From positions 1 to 64,000 of the forward strand of contig NZ_LFCT01000025.1 of the NCBI RefSeq assembly GCF_008692605.1: a stretch of DNA of 64,000 bases, written 5' to 3'. Numbering within the stretch: position 1 is the stretch's first letter; each line of letters starts with the position of its first letter. The notes beneath the pieces were generated by a model that searched no databases, was not told the origin of the DNA, and was given only the letters and a program-made list of their open reading frames with translations. The translations under genes were made by a program, and so were the position numbers. Below are positions 8,477 through 17,509 of this stretch, in pieces. The stretch comes from Sphingobium estronivorans (lineage in GTDB: Bacteria; Pseudomonadota; Alphaproteobacteria; Sphingomonadales; Sphingomonadaceae).

Positions 8477-11076
8477 GGGCGGCGCGTTTTTCCCCTTCCG
8501 TGCTGGTCATGGCCAGCATCCGCCGGCCCTGGTTGACGCTTCTGCTGGGACTGATCGTCACCGCGCTGGCGCTGTTCGTCATGGCGGACCGGATCGCGAT
8601 GACGACCGATACGGCGGCGCTGATCTCGCCCGAGGTCGGCTGGCGCTTGCAGGAACGGCGCATGGAAAGCGCCTTTCCGCAATTGCGCGACAATATGCTC
8701 ATCGTCGTCGATGGCGAAACGCCGGAACTGGCGGAGGATGCGGCCGCTCGGCTTGCGGCGGGCCTCAGCGCGGACAAGGCGCATTTCCGGCTGGTCACGC
8801 GCCCTGACGGCGGCGATTTCTTCGCCCGCGAAGGCCTGCTGTTCGGATCGGTCGAGGATGTCCGCAACGCCACGACCGCGATGATCGACGCGCAGCCGAT
8901 GCTGGGGCCGCTCGCCGCCGACCCGAGCCTGCGCGGCGTGACGACTGCCCTTTCGACCCTGCTGGACGGCGTCGAAGCGGGCGAAATTGCCTTGAGCCGC
9001 ATCGACCGGCCGCTGACTGCGCTGAGCACGGCCATTGACGGCTCGCTGGCGGGCAGGAATCCGCATTTTTCGTGGCAAAAACTGTTCGCGGGCGAGGGCA
9101 AGGCGCCCAGTCCGCCGACAAGACGCCTGATCCTGACGCAACCCGTGCTCGACCATGGCGCGCTGATGCCGGGTGAAGCCGCCAGCGACGCCGTCGCCAA
9201 GGCCGCGAGAACACTCGCCATCGATGAAACGCATGGCGTCCGGCTCCGCCTGACCGGCGAGGTTGCGCTCGCCGATGAGGAATTTGCGACGCTTCAGGAC
9301 AATATCGGGCTGGTCGCGCTGGTCATGCTGGGCGCAATGCTCCTGACCTTGTGGTTCGCCACCCGGTCGGTGCGGCTGGTCGCGGCGATCATGCTGACCA
9401 TCGTCTCGGGCCTGATCGTCACCAGCGCCGTCGGACTGTTGGCCATCGGGCGGTTCAACCTGATTTCGGTGGCCTTCATTCCATTGTTCGTCGGGCTGGG
9501 GGTCGATTTCGGCATCCAGATCTGCGTGCGCTTCAATGCCGACAGGGCGGCGGGCGCGGCGCCCGATGCGGCCCTGCGCCAGACCGCCAATGCGCTGGGC
9601 GCGCCGCTGCTGCTGGCGGCAGGGGCCATTGTCCTGGGCTTCGGCGCCTTCCTGCCGACCGCCTATGTCGGCATTGCCGAACTGGGGGTGATCGCCGGAT
9701 TGGGAATGATCGTGGCGCTGTTGTTCAGCCTGACGCTGCTGCCTGCGCTCATCCTGCTCCTGCGTCCCGGTAAGCCCCGGCGCGACGTCGGTTTCAGCGC
9801 GCTCGCCCCCATCGACCGCTTTCTGGAACGCAGGCGCCGCGCCATATTATGGGCCTTCGGCATCGCCATGGCGGCGGGCATTGCGCTGCTGCCTTGGGCC
9901 AAGTTCGATTTCAATCCGCTGAACCTGCGCGATCCCGATGCGCCCGCGATGCGCGCGCTCGGCGACTTGACACGCGATCCCGACCGGACCCCCAATGTGA
10001 TCGACGTGCTGGCCGCCAATCCGAACGAGGCCCGTCAACTGACGCAGCGCCTGTCCGCCCTGCCGCAAGTGGCGCATATCGTCTCGCTCGACAGCTTCGT
10101 GCCGGAGAGGCAGGAGGCCAAGCTGGCGCTGATCCAGGACGCGTCGCTGTTGCTCGACCTGACGATCAACCCGTTCGATATTGCGCCGCCGCCGAGCGAT
10201 GCGCAATTGCGAGACGCCATCGCGGGCACGGAAATGAAATTGCGCACGGCCATCGCCGAGCGTCCCGGCGCCGAAGGCAATGCGGCGCGCCATCTTGCGG
10301 CATCGCTCCACCGGCTGAACATGGCGTCGGCGGGAGAAAGATTTGCTGTCAATGCCATGCTGTCCCGCCCTCTGACCGTCATGCTCGATCAGATCAGGCA
10401 GGCCTTGCAGGCCGGCCCCATTACGCGGGAGACGCTTCCGCCCGATCTGGTCCGTGACTGGGTGACGCCTGCCGGCCTCACGCGGCTTCAGCTTTTCCCG
10501 AGCGGCAATGCCCATGACAATGCCGTCATCCGCCAGTTCCGCGATGCCGTCGCCACAGTCACGCCCGCCATATCGGGCCTGCCGGTCGCCACGCAGGCGG
10601 CGGCGGCGACTGTAGCGGGCGCCTTCGTGCAGGCGGGCATAATGGCCTTCCTGCTGGTCAGCATCCTGCTGTTCCTCGTCCTGCGCGACGTGAAGGAGGT
10701 GGCCTTCACCCTGGCCCCCGTCATCCTCTCCATTTTCCTGACGCTGGGCAGTTGCGTCCTCATCGGCCAACCGATCAATTTCGCCAATATCATCGCCTTC
10801 CCCCTGCTGTTCGGCGTGGGCGTGGCGTTCCATATCTATTTCGTCATGGCATGGCGCAGCGGCGCGACCGGCCTGCTGCAATCCAGCCTGGCGCGGGCGG
10901 TGATGTTCAGCGCCTTCGCCACCGGCACCGCTTTCGGCAGCCTGTGGCTGTCCCATCACCCCGGAACCGCCAGCATGGGCAAGATCCTGATGATCTCGCT
11001 CATCTGGACGCTAATCTGCGCCCTGATCTTCGAACCGGCGCTGCTCGGGCCGCCCCGCAAGGGGAAACAGGGCTAA
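8473..11076 (+). CDS. hpnN: Hopanoid transporter HpnN (RND/MMPL family)
   Basis: An 867-residue inner-membrane transporter of the RND/MMPL type. Layout is TM1, a large periplasmic loop of about 230 residues, five clustered helices (about residues 275-430), TM7 at about 460, a second periplasmic loop, and a final helix cluster from about 720. The pattern matches HpnN, which moves hopanoids towards the outer membrane in Rhodopseudomonas and Burkholderia. The start is a GTG at 8473 overlapping the stop of the DUF2141 gene. Its stop codon overlaps, tail to tail, the stop of the convergent mlaA-like gene. Placement beside hpnM and the hopanoid biosynthetic genes supports the call. Confidence 0.9.
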   Translation: MRAARFSPSVLVMASIRRPWLTLLLGLIVTALALFVMADRIAMTTDTAALISPEVGWRLQERRMESAFPQLRDNMLIVVDGETPELAEDAAARLAAGLSADKAHFRLVTRPDGGDFFAREGLLFGSVEDVRNATTAMIDAQPMLGPLAADPSLRGVTTALSTLLDGVEAGEIALSRIDRPLTALSTAIDGSLAGRNPHFSWQKLFAGEGKAPSPPTRRLILTQPVLDHGALMPGEAASDAVAKAARTLAIDETHGVRLRLTGEVALADEEFATLQDNIGLVALVMLGAMLLTLWFATRSVRLVAAIMLTIVSGLIVTSAVGLLAIGRFNLISVAFIPLFVGLGVDFGIQICVRFNADRAAGAAPDAALRQTANALGAPLLLAAGAIVLGFGAFLPTAYVGIAELGVIAGLGMIVALLFSLTLLPALILLLRPGKPRRDVGFSALAPIDRFLERRRRAILWAFGIAMAAGIALLPWAKFDFNPLNLRDPDAPAMRALGDLTRDPDRTPNVIDVLAANPNEARQLTQRLSALPQVAHIVSLDSFVPERQEAKLALIQDASLLLDLTINPFDIAPPPSDAQLRDAIAGTEMKLRTAIAERPGAEGNAARHLAASLHRLNMASAGERFAVNAMLSRPLTVMLDQIRQALQAGPITRETLPPDLVRDWVTPAGLTRLQLFPSGNAHDNAVIRQFRDAVATVTPAISGLPVATQAAAATVAGAFVQAGIMAFLLVSILLFLVLRDVKEVAFTLAPVILSIFLTLGSCVLIGQPINFANIIAFPLLFGVGVAFHIYFVMAWRSGATGLLQSSLARAVMFSAFATGTAFGSLWLSHHPGTASMGKILMISLIWTLICALIFEPALLGPPRKGKQG

Positions 11077-11993
11077 TTCGCGGCAGGATCGGTCATGGGG
11101 TCCTGCAATTCCGGGGCATCGGACGGCGCGGGATCGGTCAATGACTCGTTCAGTTCCGGCAGATCGCCGGTTTTCTTCCGCCCGTGCCCGCCCCTCACCT
11201 CCTCGATTTCCGCCGCGCGATTTTGCAGATAAACGGATCGCAGCGTTGCATAAGGGTCGACCGCATCCCCGAACAGAGCGCGCAATTCCGGGTCCGCTTC
11301 GGCCCGCATGTCGAGACCGCCGACCAGCCCGGTCGAAAGCTGATATTGCCAGGTCGAAAACGGCCTGCCGACGGCCAGCGGCAACAGTCCGTCGTCGGCA
11401 GGCTTGCCGAGCACATCGCGAAGCGTCGTCGGACCGATGAGGGGCAAAAACAGATAAGGCCCCGCCTTCACGCCATAAAGGGCCAAAGTGGTGCCAAAAC
11501 CATTGGCCCGGTGCGGCAGGTTGAAATCCTTCCGTTTGGCGATATCGAACAATCCGGCGATCCCCAGCGTCGAATTGACGATGAACCGCGCGAATGTCTG
11601 TGCCGCTTTGTCCGGTTTGCCCTGCAACAGGAAATTCACGAAGATAAAGGGTTCGCTCAGGTTGCTGATCGCATTGCGCGCGCCCGACCGGAGCGGCTTT
11701 GGCACCAGCTTTTTGTAACCCATCGCGGCCGGTCGCAATATCGCCTTGTCCATCGCCTGATGGATGTCGAACATCGCGCGATTGAAACCCTGGAGCGGGT
11801 CTTTTTCGACCCTGATCTCATCGCCGCCTATGGCCTCCGCCGTGCCCCTGGAGGCTGAAGGGGCGATGACGGGCACGGGCTGCGGTGCAGGCGGAACGAC
11901 GATGACGTCCCGGCTTTCCACCGTCACCACCGGCAGAGGCGTTTCGACCTGCGCCGCCATCAGCGCCGCCGGGGCGATCAACGGAAGGATCAA
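11073..11993 (-). CDS. mlaA: MlaA/VacJ family protein
   Basis: About 306 residues. The central 200 residues match MlaA/VacJ: DPLQGFNRAMFDIHQAMD, a long helical stretch, then FGTTLALYGVKAGPYLFLPLIGPTTLRD. MlaA is an outer-membrane channel component that removes phospholipids from the outer leaflet. Here the best start is a TTG at 11993 that overlaps the hpnM stop as TTGA, with GGGCGAG just upstream. The short N-terminal hydrophobic segment ends in AALMAAQ and contains no lipobox cysteine, so unlike the usual MlaA this would not be a lipoprotein unless the start is elsewhere. A proline-rich linker follows. The coupling to hpnM (an MlaC relative) suggests a hopanoid or lipid trafficking pair. 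Confidence 0.82.
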   Translation of the reverse strand: MILPLIAPAALMAAQVETPLPVVTVESRDVIVVPPAPQPVPVIAPSASRGTAEAIGGDEIRVEKDPLQGFNRAMFDIHQAMDKAILRPAAMGYKKLVPKPLRSGARNAISNLSEPFIFVNFLLQGKPDKAAQTFARFIVNSTLGIAGLFDIAKRKDFNLPHRANGFGTTLALYGVKAGPYLFLPLIGPTTLRDVLGKPADDGLLPLAVGRPFSTWQYQLSTGLVGGLDMRAEADPELRALFGDAVDPYATLRSVYLQNRAAEIEEVRGGHGRKKTGDLPELNESLTDPAPSDAPELQDPMTDPAAN

Positions 11994-12589
11994 AATTTCT
12001 CGCCCTTGGCCGCTATCGCATCCATATGCGCCGCCAGCGCCGCCGCGCCGCCCTTTTGCAGCACCGCCGCGAAGTCGGATCGGCGCGTCGCGATCTGGCT
12101 GATCGAATTGCGATAGAAGACATCGATGATCTTCCACGCGCTCCCGCTCTGCCTCAGGCGATAGCTGATGGCGACCGGCGCCTGCCGGGGCACGTTCAGC
12201 GTCGTGCGCACCAGCCTGTCGCCGCCACGCTGCTGCACTTGCGGGTCTATGGTGAAGCTTTCGCCCGACCAGCTGTCGAAATTGCGCGCATATTGGGCAA
12301 TCGTCATGCGCCGGAAGCTACGCAGCAGCGCCTGTTGGTCTGCGCCGCCCAGCTTCGCCCAAGCCGGCCCCACCGCCAGCCGCGTCATCAACGGCAGGTC
12401 GAACGCCCGGTCCAGCGCCGAGGTCAGCGCCGCAGTGCGCGCCTGCATCGTGCCGCCGGCTTTCATCGCCCGGATCAGATCGTCGTCGAGCTGCTGGACG
12501 GTCGTGCGCGCCGGATCGGCGGTCTGCGCGACCGCGGCCACGGGGGCGAGCGACACCAGCAGGCTGAGCGTTAAAATCGGATGGCGCAT
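11990..12589 (-). CDS. hpnM: HpnM, MlaC-like periplasmic lipid-binding protein
   Basis: A 199-residue periplasmic protein with a clean signal peptide (residues 1-22, ending AVAQT). The mature part has the Ttg2D/MlaC pattern: a helical start, LAVGPAWAKLGGADQQALLRSF, YARNFDSWSGESF, and the beta strands ending in AWKIIDVFYRNSISQI. Hopanoid-linked members of this family are named HpnM. It probably carries lipid between membranes, working with HpnN or the downstream MlaA-like protein. It is divergent from ispH, and the 190-base gap between them holds the two promoters. It is first in a two-gene operon with mlaA. Confidence 0.88.
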   Translation of the reverse strand: MRHPILTLSLLVSLAPVAAVAQTADPARTTVQQLDDDLIRAMKAGGTMQARTAALTSALDRAFDLPLMTRLAVGPAWAKLGGADQQALLRSFRRMTIAQYARNFDSWSGESFTIDPQVQQRGGDRLVRTTLNVPRQAPVAISYRLRQSGSAWKIIDVFYRNSISQIATRRSDFAAVLQKGGAAALAAHMDAIAAKGEKF

Positions 12590-12775
12590 GCATGAACTCC
12601 GTCAATGGCGGCTCGCGATCGCTTCTGTGCCGAACGTGGTGCACCATCCCCCGCCGATATGGCAAGAACCAGCTGCATGGACTCCCCAGTCCTTTCCTTT
12701 TTGTAATGATCCCGCCCCTTTCCCCGACAATAGTAAATCGGTATCAAGATTTGCGATGCCAGTCCCATAAGGGAG
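12590..12775. promoter_or_regulatory. Divergent intergenic region hpnM / ispH
   Basis: About 186 bases separate the hpnM start (minus strand) from the ispH start (plus strand), the least GC-rich stretch in this neighbourhood near 12705-12770. It must carry promoters for both directions. I could not assign -35 and -10 boxes with confidence and see no clear palindrome. Confidence 0.4.
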
Positions 12776-13774
12776 ATGTCGGTGGTGACGGATAATCCGA
12801 ATTCCAGCCCGGGCGGACCGTTGCGGATCGTGCTTGCCAACCCGCGCGGCTTTTGCGCCGGCGTTACCCGCGCCATCGAAATCGTCGAACGCGCGCTCGA
12901 ACGGTTCGGCCCCCCCGTCTATGTGCGGCATGAAATCGTCCATAACAAGCATGTGGTCGACCAGTTGAAGGCCAAGGGCGCGGTGTTCGTGGACGAACTG
13001 TCCGAAATTCCCGCCGGCGCCATGACGATCTTCAGCGCGCATGGCGTCCCCCGATCGGTCGAGGAAGAGGCGCGGGAACGCAATCTGCCGACCATCGACG
13101 CCACCTGCCCGCTCGTGACCAAGGTGCATTTTCAGGGTCGACATTATGCCAAGGCGGGGCGGACGCTGATCCTGATCGGCCATCCCGGCCATGCCGAAGT
13201 GGTCGGCACCATCGGCCAGATCGACGCGCCGATCCATCTCGTCTCGACGCCGGAGGATGTGCGGGCGCTGCCCCTCGCCGCGCATGCCCCGGTGGCTTAT
13301 GTTACGCAGACGACGCTCAGCGTTGACGATACCCGCAGCGTGATCGCCGCGCTGCATGAGCGCTTCGTCGATGTCGCCGGGCCGGAGGTCAATGATATCT
13401 GCTATGCCACGCAAAACCGGCAGACGGCGGTGCGGGAACTGGCCTCGATCAGTGACCTGCTGCTGGTCGTGGGCGCGCGCAACAGCTCCAATTCCATGCG
13501 GCTGCGGGAAATCGGCGCGGAAATGGGCGTGGAAAGCCATCTGATCGACGATGGCAGCGCCATCGACCCGCAATGGCTGGACGATGTGCACACGGTGGGT
13601 ATCACCGCCGGCGCCTCCGCGCCCGACGATCTGATCGACAGCGTGATCGCGGCGCTGCGCCGTCTTCGGCCCGTCACCGTGTCCGAACTGGATGGCGTGA
13701 AGGAGACCATCCAGTTCCGTCTGCCCTCCGCTCTGCGTCATCCGGTTGCCCCAGTGGCACCGGCTGCCGAGTAG
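12776..13774 (+). CDS. ispH: 4-hydroxy-3-methylbut-2-enyl diphosphate reductase
   Basis: The last enzyme of the MEP pathway, making IPP and DMAPP from HMBPP with a [4Fe-4S] cluster. The protein is 332 residues. The three cluster cysteines are visible: C27 in [10 protein letters not shown]111 in DATCPLV and C209 in [11 protein letters not shown]. The catalytic glutamate region is also present. The annotated ATG touches the ribosome site GGGAG with no spacer; GTG at 12782 or 12785 would have 6-9 bases and may be the real start. It is directly upstream of hpnH (8 bases), so hopanoid synthesis and precursor supply share a transcript. Confidence 0.95.
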   Translation: MSVVTDNPNSSPGGPLRIVLANPRGFCAGVTRAIEIVERALERFGPPVYVRHEIVHNKHVVDQLKAKGAVFVDELSEIPAGAMTIFSAHGVPRSVEEEARERNLPTIDATCPLVTKVHFQGRHYAKAGRTLILIGHPGHAEVVGTIGQIDAPIHLVSTPEDVRALPLAAHAPVAYVTQTTLSVDDTRSVIAALHERFVDVAGPEVNDICYATQNRQTAVRELASISDLLLVVGARNSSNSMRLREIGAEMGVESHLIDDGSAIDPQWLDDVHTVGITAGASAPDDLIDSVIAALRRLRPVTVSELDGVKETIQFRLPSALRHPVAPVAPAAE

Positions 13775-13782
13775 GACGCGCC

Positions 13783-14928
13783 ATGGGCCTGCCTGTGTCT
13801 CCATTGGCGCGGATCGCCGCCTACACGCTGAAACAGCATATCAGGGGCGGGAAATATCCACTCGTCCTGATGCTGGAGCCGTTGTTCCGCTGCAATCTTG
13901 CCTGCCCCGGTTGCGGCAAGATCGATTATCCCGACGCCATCCTCAACCAGCGCCTCAGCTATGACCAGTGCATGGCAGCGATCGAGGAATGCGGCGCGCC
14001 CGCCGTGTCCATCGCCGGGGGCGAGCCGCTTTTGCATCGGGACATGCCCCGGATCGTGCGGGGCTTCCTGGAACGGAAGAAGCTGGTCATCCTGTGCACC
14101 AACGCCCTGCTGCTCAAGAAGAAGATCGACGATTACCGGCCCTCGCCTTTCTTCACCTGGTCGATCCATCTGGACGGCGACCGGCAGATGCATGACGAAG
14201 CCGTGGATCTGGAAGGCACTTATGACGTGGCGGTGGAGGCCATCCATCTCGCCAAGGCGAAGGGCTTTCGCGTGCAGGTGAACTGCACCGTGTTCGACGG
14301 CGCGGACCCGGCGCGGCTGGCGGCCTTTTTCGACAGGATGGAGGCGCTGGGCGTCGAGATCACCGTCTCCCCCGGCTATGCTTATGAACGCGCGGCGGAT
14401 CAGGATCATTTCCTCAACCGCGAGCGCACCAAGCAATTTTTCCGCGACGTCTTCAAGCGGGGCAAGGGCGGCAAGGCGTGGACCTTCACCAATTCCCCGC
14501 TATTCCTGGATTTCCTGGCGGGCAACCAAAGCTATGAATGCACGCCCTGGTCGATGCCGCTGCGCACGGTCTTCGGTTGGCAGAAGCCCTGCTATCTGCT
14601 GGGCGAAGGCTATGTCGACAGTTTCAGCGAGTTGATGGAAGGTACCGATTGGGAGCAATATGGCGTCGGCAAATATGAAAAATGCGCCAATTGCATGACC
14701 CATTGCGGCTTTGAAGGCACCGCCGCCACCGATGCCATTCGTCATCCGCTGAAAATGCTGTCCGTGGCGCGCAAGGGCGTGCGGGTGGAGGGAGCCATGG
14801 CGCCCGACATCGACCTGTCCCGGCAAAGACCGGCCGAACAAGTCTATTCTTCCCATGTCGAACGGGAACTGGCGAAGATAGAGGCCGCCGATCCCGGAGC
14901 GGCCAAGCATGTGGCGGGTCGACGTTAA
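13783..14928 (+). CDS. hpnH: Adenosyl-hopene transferase HpnH (radical SAM)
   Basis: A 381-residue radical SAM enzyme that attaches the 5'-deoxyadenosyl group of SAM to diploptene (hopene), the first step of extended C35 hopanoid side chain formation. The cluster motif CxxxCxxC is at C37, C41 and C44 (FRCNLACPGC). A second cysteine-rich tail, YEKCANCMTHCGFEG, is typical of HpnH. I start at the ATG at 13783, 8 bases after ispH, where homologues begin; the longer open frame lies over ispH. Its stop overlaps the convergent hpnG stop by 4 bases. Confidence 0.95.
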   Translation: MGLPVSPLARIAAYTLKQHIRGGKYPLVLMLEPLFRCNLACPGCGKIDYPDAILNQRLSYDQCMAAIEECGAPAVSIAGGEPLLHRDMPRIVRGFLERKKLVILCTNALLLKKKIDDYRPSPFFTWSIHLDGDRQMHDEAVDLEGTYDVAVEAIHLAKAKGFRVQVNCTVFDGADPARLAAFFDRMEALGVEITVSPGYAYERAADQDHFLNRERTKQFFRDVFKRGKGGKAWTFTNSPLFLDFLAGNQSYECTPWSMPLRTVFGWQKPCYLLGEGYVDSFSELMEGTDWEQYGVGKYEKCANCMTHCGFEGTAATDAIRHPLKMLSVARKGVRVEGAMAPDIDLSRQRPAEQVYSSHVERELAKIEAADPGAAKHVAGRR

Positions 14929-15563
14929 AGAGAATCGACCGCCGGCTCCGCGCGCATGAGCATGTCGAAAGCCCGCGACAGGCTGCGCAGTGCCCGATCC
15001 GCCTGCCGCCCGGTGCGGATCATTGCCCCCAACTGGCCGGGCCGTCGCGCCAGCGAAAGCAGCACGGCGCCAAGGGCCAGCCCGCCATCGGGCCGCATCC
15101 CGACCAGAGCGGCGGGAGGCAGGTCATCGTCAGCACAATCGGCAATGGCGCGGATCGCCAGAAAGGGAAGCTGTCTGCGGACCGCCACCCGCCTTGCGAC
15201 ATGGCTTTCCATATCGGCCGCGACGGCGTGACGGCTTTCGGCCAGTGCCCGCTTGGCTTGCGCCGTGGCAAGGATGGCGTCGCTTCCCGCGATCCCGCCG
15301 TAAGTGGCATGCGGCAATATTCGCCTGACCCGGTCGACCAGCGCCGCATCGCCATCCACGACCAGATCCCCCGACCGCAGCGACGGCGCCAGCGCGCCCG
15401 CTATGCCGCAGGACAGGATGATCGCGGGAAAGGCTTCGGCCCGTTCGTTCAGTTCCCGCTCCAGCCGCGCGCTATCCCCGCCGCCCGCCACGACGAACAG
15501 GTCGCGGCCCGGCCGGTCGAGCAGCCGCGCCTCCCGCTTCAGCCCGCAAGCGACGATCAGCAT
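14925..15563 (-). CDS. hpnG: Adenosylhopane nucleoside phosphorylase HpnG
   Basis: A 212-residue protein of the purine nucleoside phosphorylase/MTA-SAH nucleosidase fold. It removes adenine from adenosylhopane to give (phospho)ribosylhopane, following HpnH. Visible features are the N-terminal MLIVACGLKREA, the glycine-rich strand LSCGIAGALAPSLRSGDLVV and DMESHVARR with the nucleoside-binding ME pair. The start ATG shares one base with the stop of shc (TGATG), so translation is coupled. The gene ends tail to tail with hpnH, sharing four bases. Confidence 0.92.
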   Translation of the reverse strand: MLIVACGLKREARLLDRPGRDLFVVAGGGDSARLERELNERAEAFPAIILSCGIAGALAPSLRSGDLVVDGDAALVDRVRRILPHATYGGIAGSDAILATAQAKRALAESRHAVAADMESHVARRVAVRRQLPFLAIRAIADCADDDLPPAALVGMRPDGGLALGAVLLSLARRPGQLGAMIRTGRQADRALRSLSRAFDMLMRAEPAVDSL

Positions 15564-17500
15564 CACATGCCGACCGTAATGCGCCGCGGGTTGGAGCGCT
15601 TGAGATTGCGGTAGCGGGCCATCGCCCAGAGCGGAAAATATTTGGGATAGCCATGGTAGCGCAGGTAGAAAACGCGCGGAAAACCGCCGCCGGTATAGTG
15701 TTCCTGCCCCCACAGGCCATCGGCCTCCTGACGGTCGGCCAGCCAGGCGGCGCCGCGCTCCACGGCGTCGCTGTCCACCTCTCCCGCGGCCATCAGCCCC
15801 AGCATCGCCCAGGCCGTCTGCGAGGCTGTGGAGGGTGCCGGGGCATGGCCACTCCGGTCCAGCGCATAGCTGGCGCAATCCTCGCCCCAGCCGCCATCCT
15901 CATTCTGGATCCGCTTCAGCCAGCCGACCGCCTGCGCCACCGCCGGATCGCTGGCGTCCAGCCCCGCCGCGTTGAAAGCGCAAAGCACGGACCATGTGCC
16001 GTAAATATGGTTGACGCCCCAGCGGCCGAACCAGCTGCCTTCCGGTTCCTGTTCCCGGCGCAGATAGTCGATGGCCGCGGCCATGCGGGGACTGTCCAGC
16101 GGCTCGCCCAGTTGCGCCAGCATCGAAACACAGCGCGCCGACACATCGGCTGTCGGCGGGTCGAGCAGCGCGCCATGATCGGCAAAGGGCAGGTTGTTGA
16201 GATAATCATAGGCATTGTCGGCATCGAACGCACCCCAACCGCCATTTTTCGACTGAAGGCCCACCGTCCATTCGACGCCCCGGTCGATCGGCCCGCGATC
16301 CGCGACCTGCGCGCGATCCATCGCCATGACCACGACCGCCGTGTCGTCCAGATCGGGATAATGGTGGTTATTATACTGGAACGCCCACCCGCCGGGCCGC
16401 ACGCCGGGCCGTTCCTCCGCCCAGTCGCCTTCCACATCCAGTATCTGGCGCAGCGTCAGCCAATCGAGCGCCGCCTCCGCCCGCGCCTCATTCGCCTCTC
16501 CGCCCGCTTCCATCATGGCATGGGCCGCAAGGGCGGTGTCCCACACCGGCGAAACGCAGGGCTGGCAATAGGCCTCCTCCTCATGGATCACGAGGAGATT
16601 TTCGACCGACTGACGGGCGATGGCGCGCTGCGGATGATCCGGCGCATAGCCCAGCAGGTCGAACATCATCACGCTGTTCGCCATGGCGGGATAGATGGCG
16701 CCCAGCCCATCTTCACCGTTCAGCCGCTCCGTCACCCAGGCCTTGCATGCCTCGATCGCGCGCTGGCGCAGCTTGCGGGGCCACAGGCCATCGACCCCCT
16801 TCAATAGCCTGTCCAGACCGTTGAAACCAAGCGTCCACAGCCATTTAGGGTCAGCCGCCTGCGTCTTTCGGTGGGCGGGCCTGCCGGTATAAAGCTCGTC
16901 GACCTTGATCCCCTTGGCGTTCCGAGCCACCGGCTTCAGCGCGCACAGCACCAGCAGCGGTACGACCACGGTCCGCGCCCAATAGGACATTTTGGACAGG
17001 TGGATCGGGAACCAGCGCGGCAGCAGGATGATCTCCGGCGGCATGGTCGGCACGGCGGACCATGGGCCGGCGTCGAACAGCGCGAGTTGGATGCGGGTAA
17101 AGACATTGGCCGCCTCCGCCCCGCCCGCCTGCAATATGGCGGCCCGGGCGCGGACCATATGACGCGCATCGACATCGTCGCCGATCATCTTGAGCGCATA
17201 ATAGGCCTTGATGCTGGCGCTGACGTCGAAGGCCCCGGCATGGAACAGGCCCCAACCATGATGATCGGCGGACTGGATGCGGCGCAGATAGCGGCCGATC
17301 TTCGCCTCCAGCACGCTGTCGACCGGCTCGCCCAGATAATGGCGCAGCAGCACATATTCGGCCGGAATGGTACAGTCCGCCTCCAGTTCGAAGACCCAAT
17401 GCCCGTCCGGCCGCTGCGCCTGGGCAAGGGCCGCCGCGGCGCGGTCCACCGCCGCGTCGATAGCCGCGAGAAGCGTGCTGGAAACGGGGAGCGTCGCCAT
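15563..17500 (-). CDS. shc: Squalene-hopene cyclase
   Basis: A 645-residue cyclase that converts squalene to hopene and hopanol at the membrane. The protonating motif DLDDTA is at residues 383-388, equivalent to DVDDTA in the Alicyclobacillus enzyme. Several QW repeats (for example GGWGAFDADN, GSWFGRWGVNH, GGWGEDCASY, GLWGQEHY) line the C-terminal half. The length fits the family (630-680). It follows hpnE with a 9-base gap and precedes hpnG with a 1-base overlap, within the operon hpnA-B-C-D-E-shc-G. Confidence 0.96.
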   Translation of the reverse strand: MATLPVSSTLLAAIDAAVDRAAAALAQAQRPDGHWVFELEADCTIPAEYVLLRHYLGEPVDSVLEAKIGRYLRRIQSADHHGWGLFHAGAFDVSASIKAYYALKMIGDDVDARHMVRARAAILQAGGAEAANVFTRIQLALFDAGPWSAVPTMPPEIILLPRWFPIHLSKMSYWARTVVVPLLVLCALKPVARNAKGIKVDELYTGRPAHRKTQAADPKWLWTLGFNGLDRLLKGVDGLWPRKLRQRAIEACKAWVTERLNGEDGLGAIYPAMANSVMMFDLLGYAPDHPQRAIARQSVENLLVIHEEEAYCQPCVSPVWDTALAAHAMMEAGGEANEARAEAALDWLTLRQILDVEGDWAEERPGVRPGGWAFQYNNHHYPDLDDTAVVVMAMDRAQVADRGPIDRGVEWTVGLQSKNGGWGAFDADNAYDYLNNLPFADHGALLDPPTADVSARCVSMLAQLGEPLDSPRMAAAIDYLRREQEPEGSWFGRWGVNHIYGTWSVLCAFNAAGLDASDPAVAQAVGWLKRIQNEDGGWGEDCASYALDRSGHAPAPSTASQTAWAMLGLMAAGEVDSDAVERGAAWLADRQEADGLWGQEHYTGGGFPRVFYLRYHGYPKYFPLWAMARYRNLKRSNPRRITVGM

Positions 17501-17509
17501 GTCGATCTC

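Noticed and set aside
13573-13782. An N-terminal extension of hpnH lying inside ispH
   Set aside because: The extension overlaps conserved ispH codons; homologues begin at MGLPVSPLARIA, which matches the ATG at 13783.
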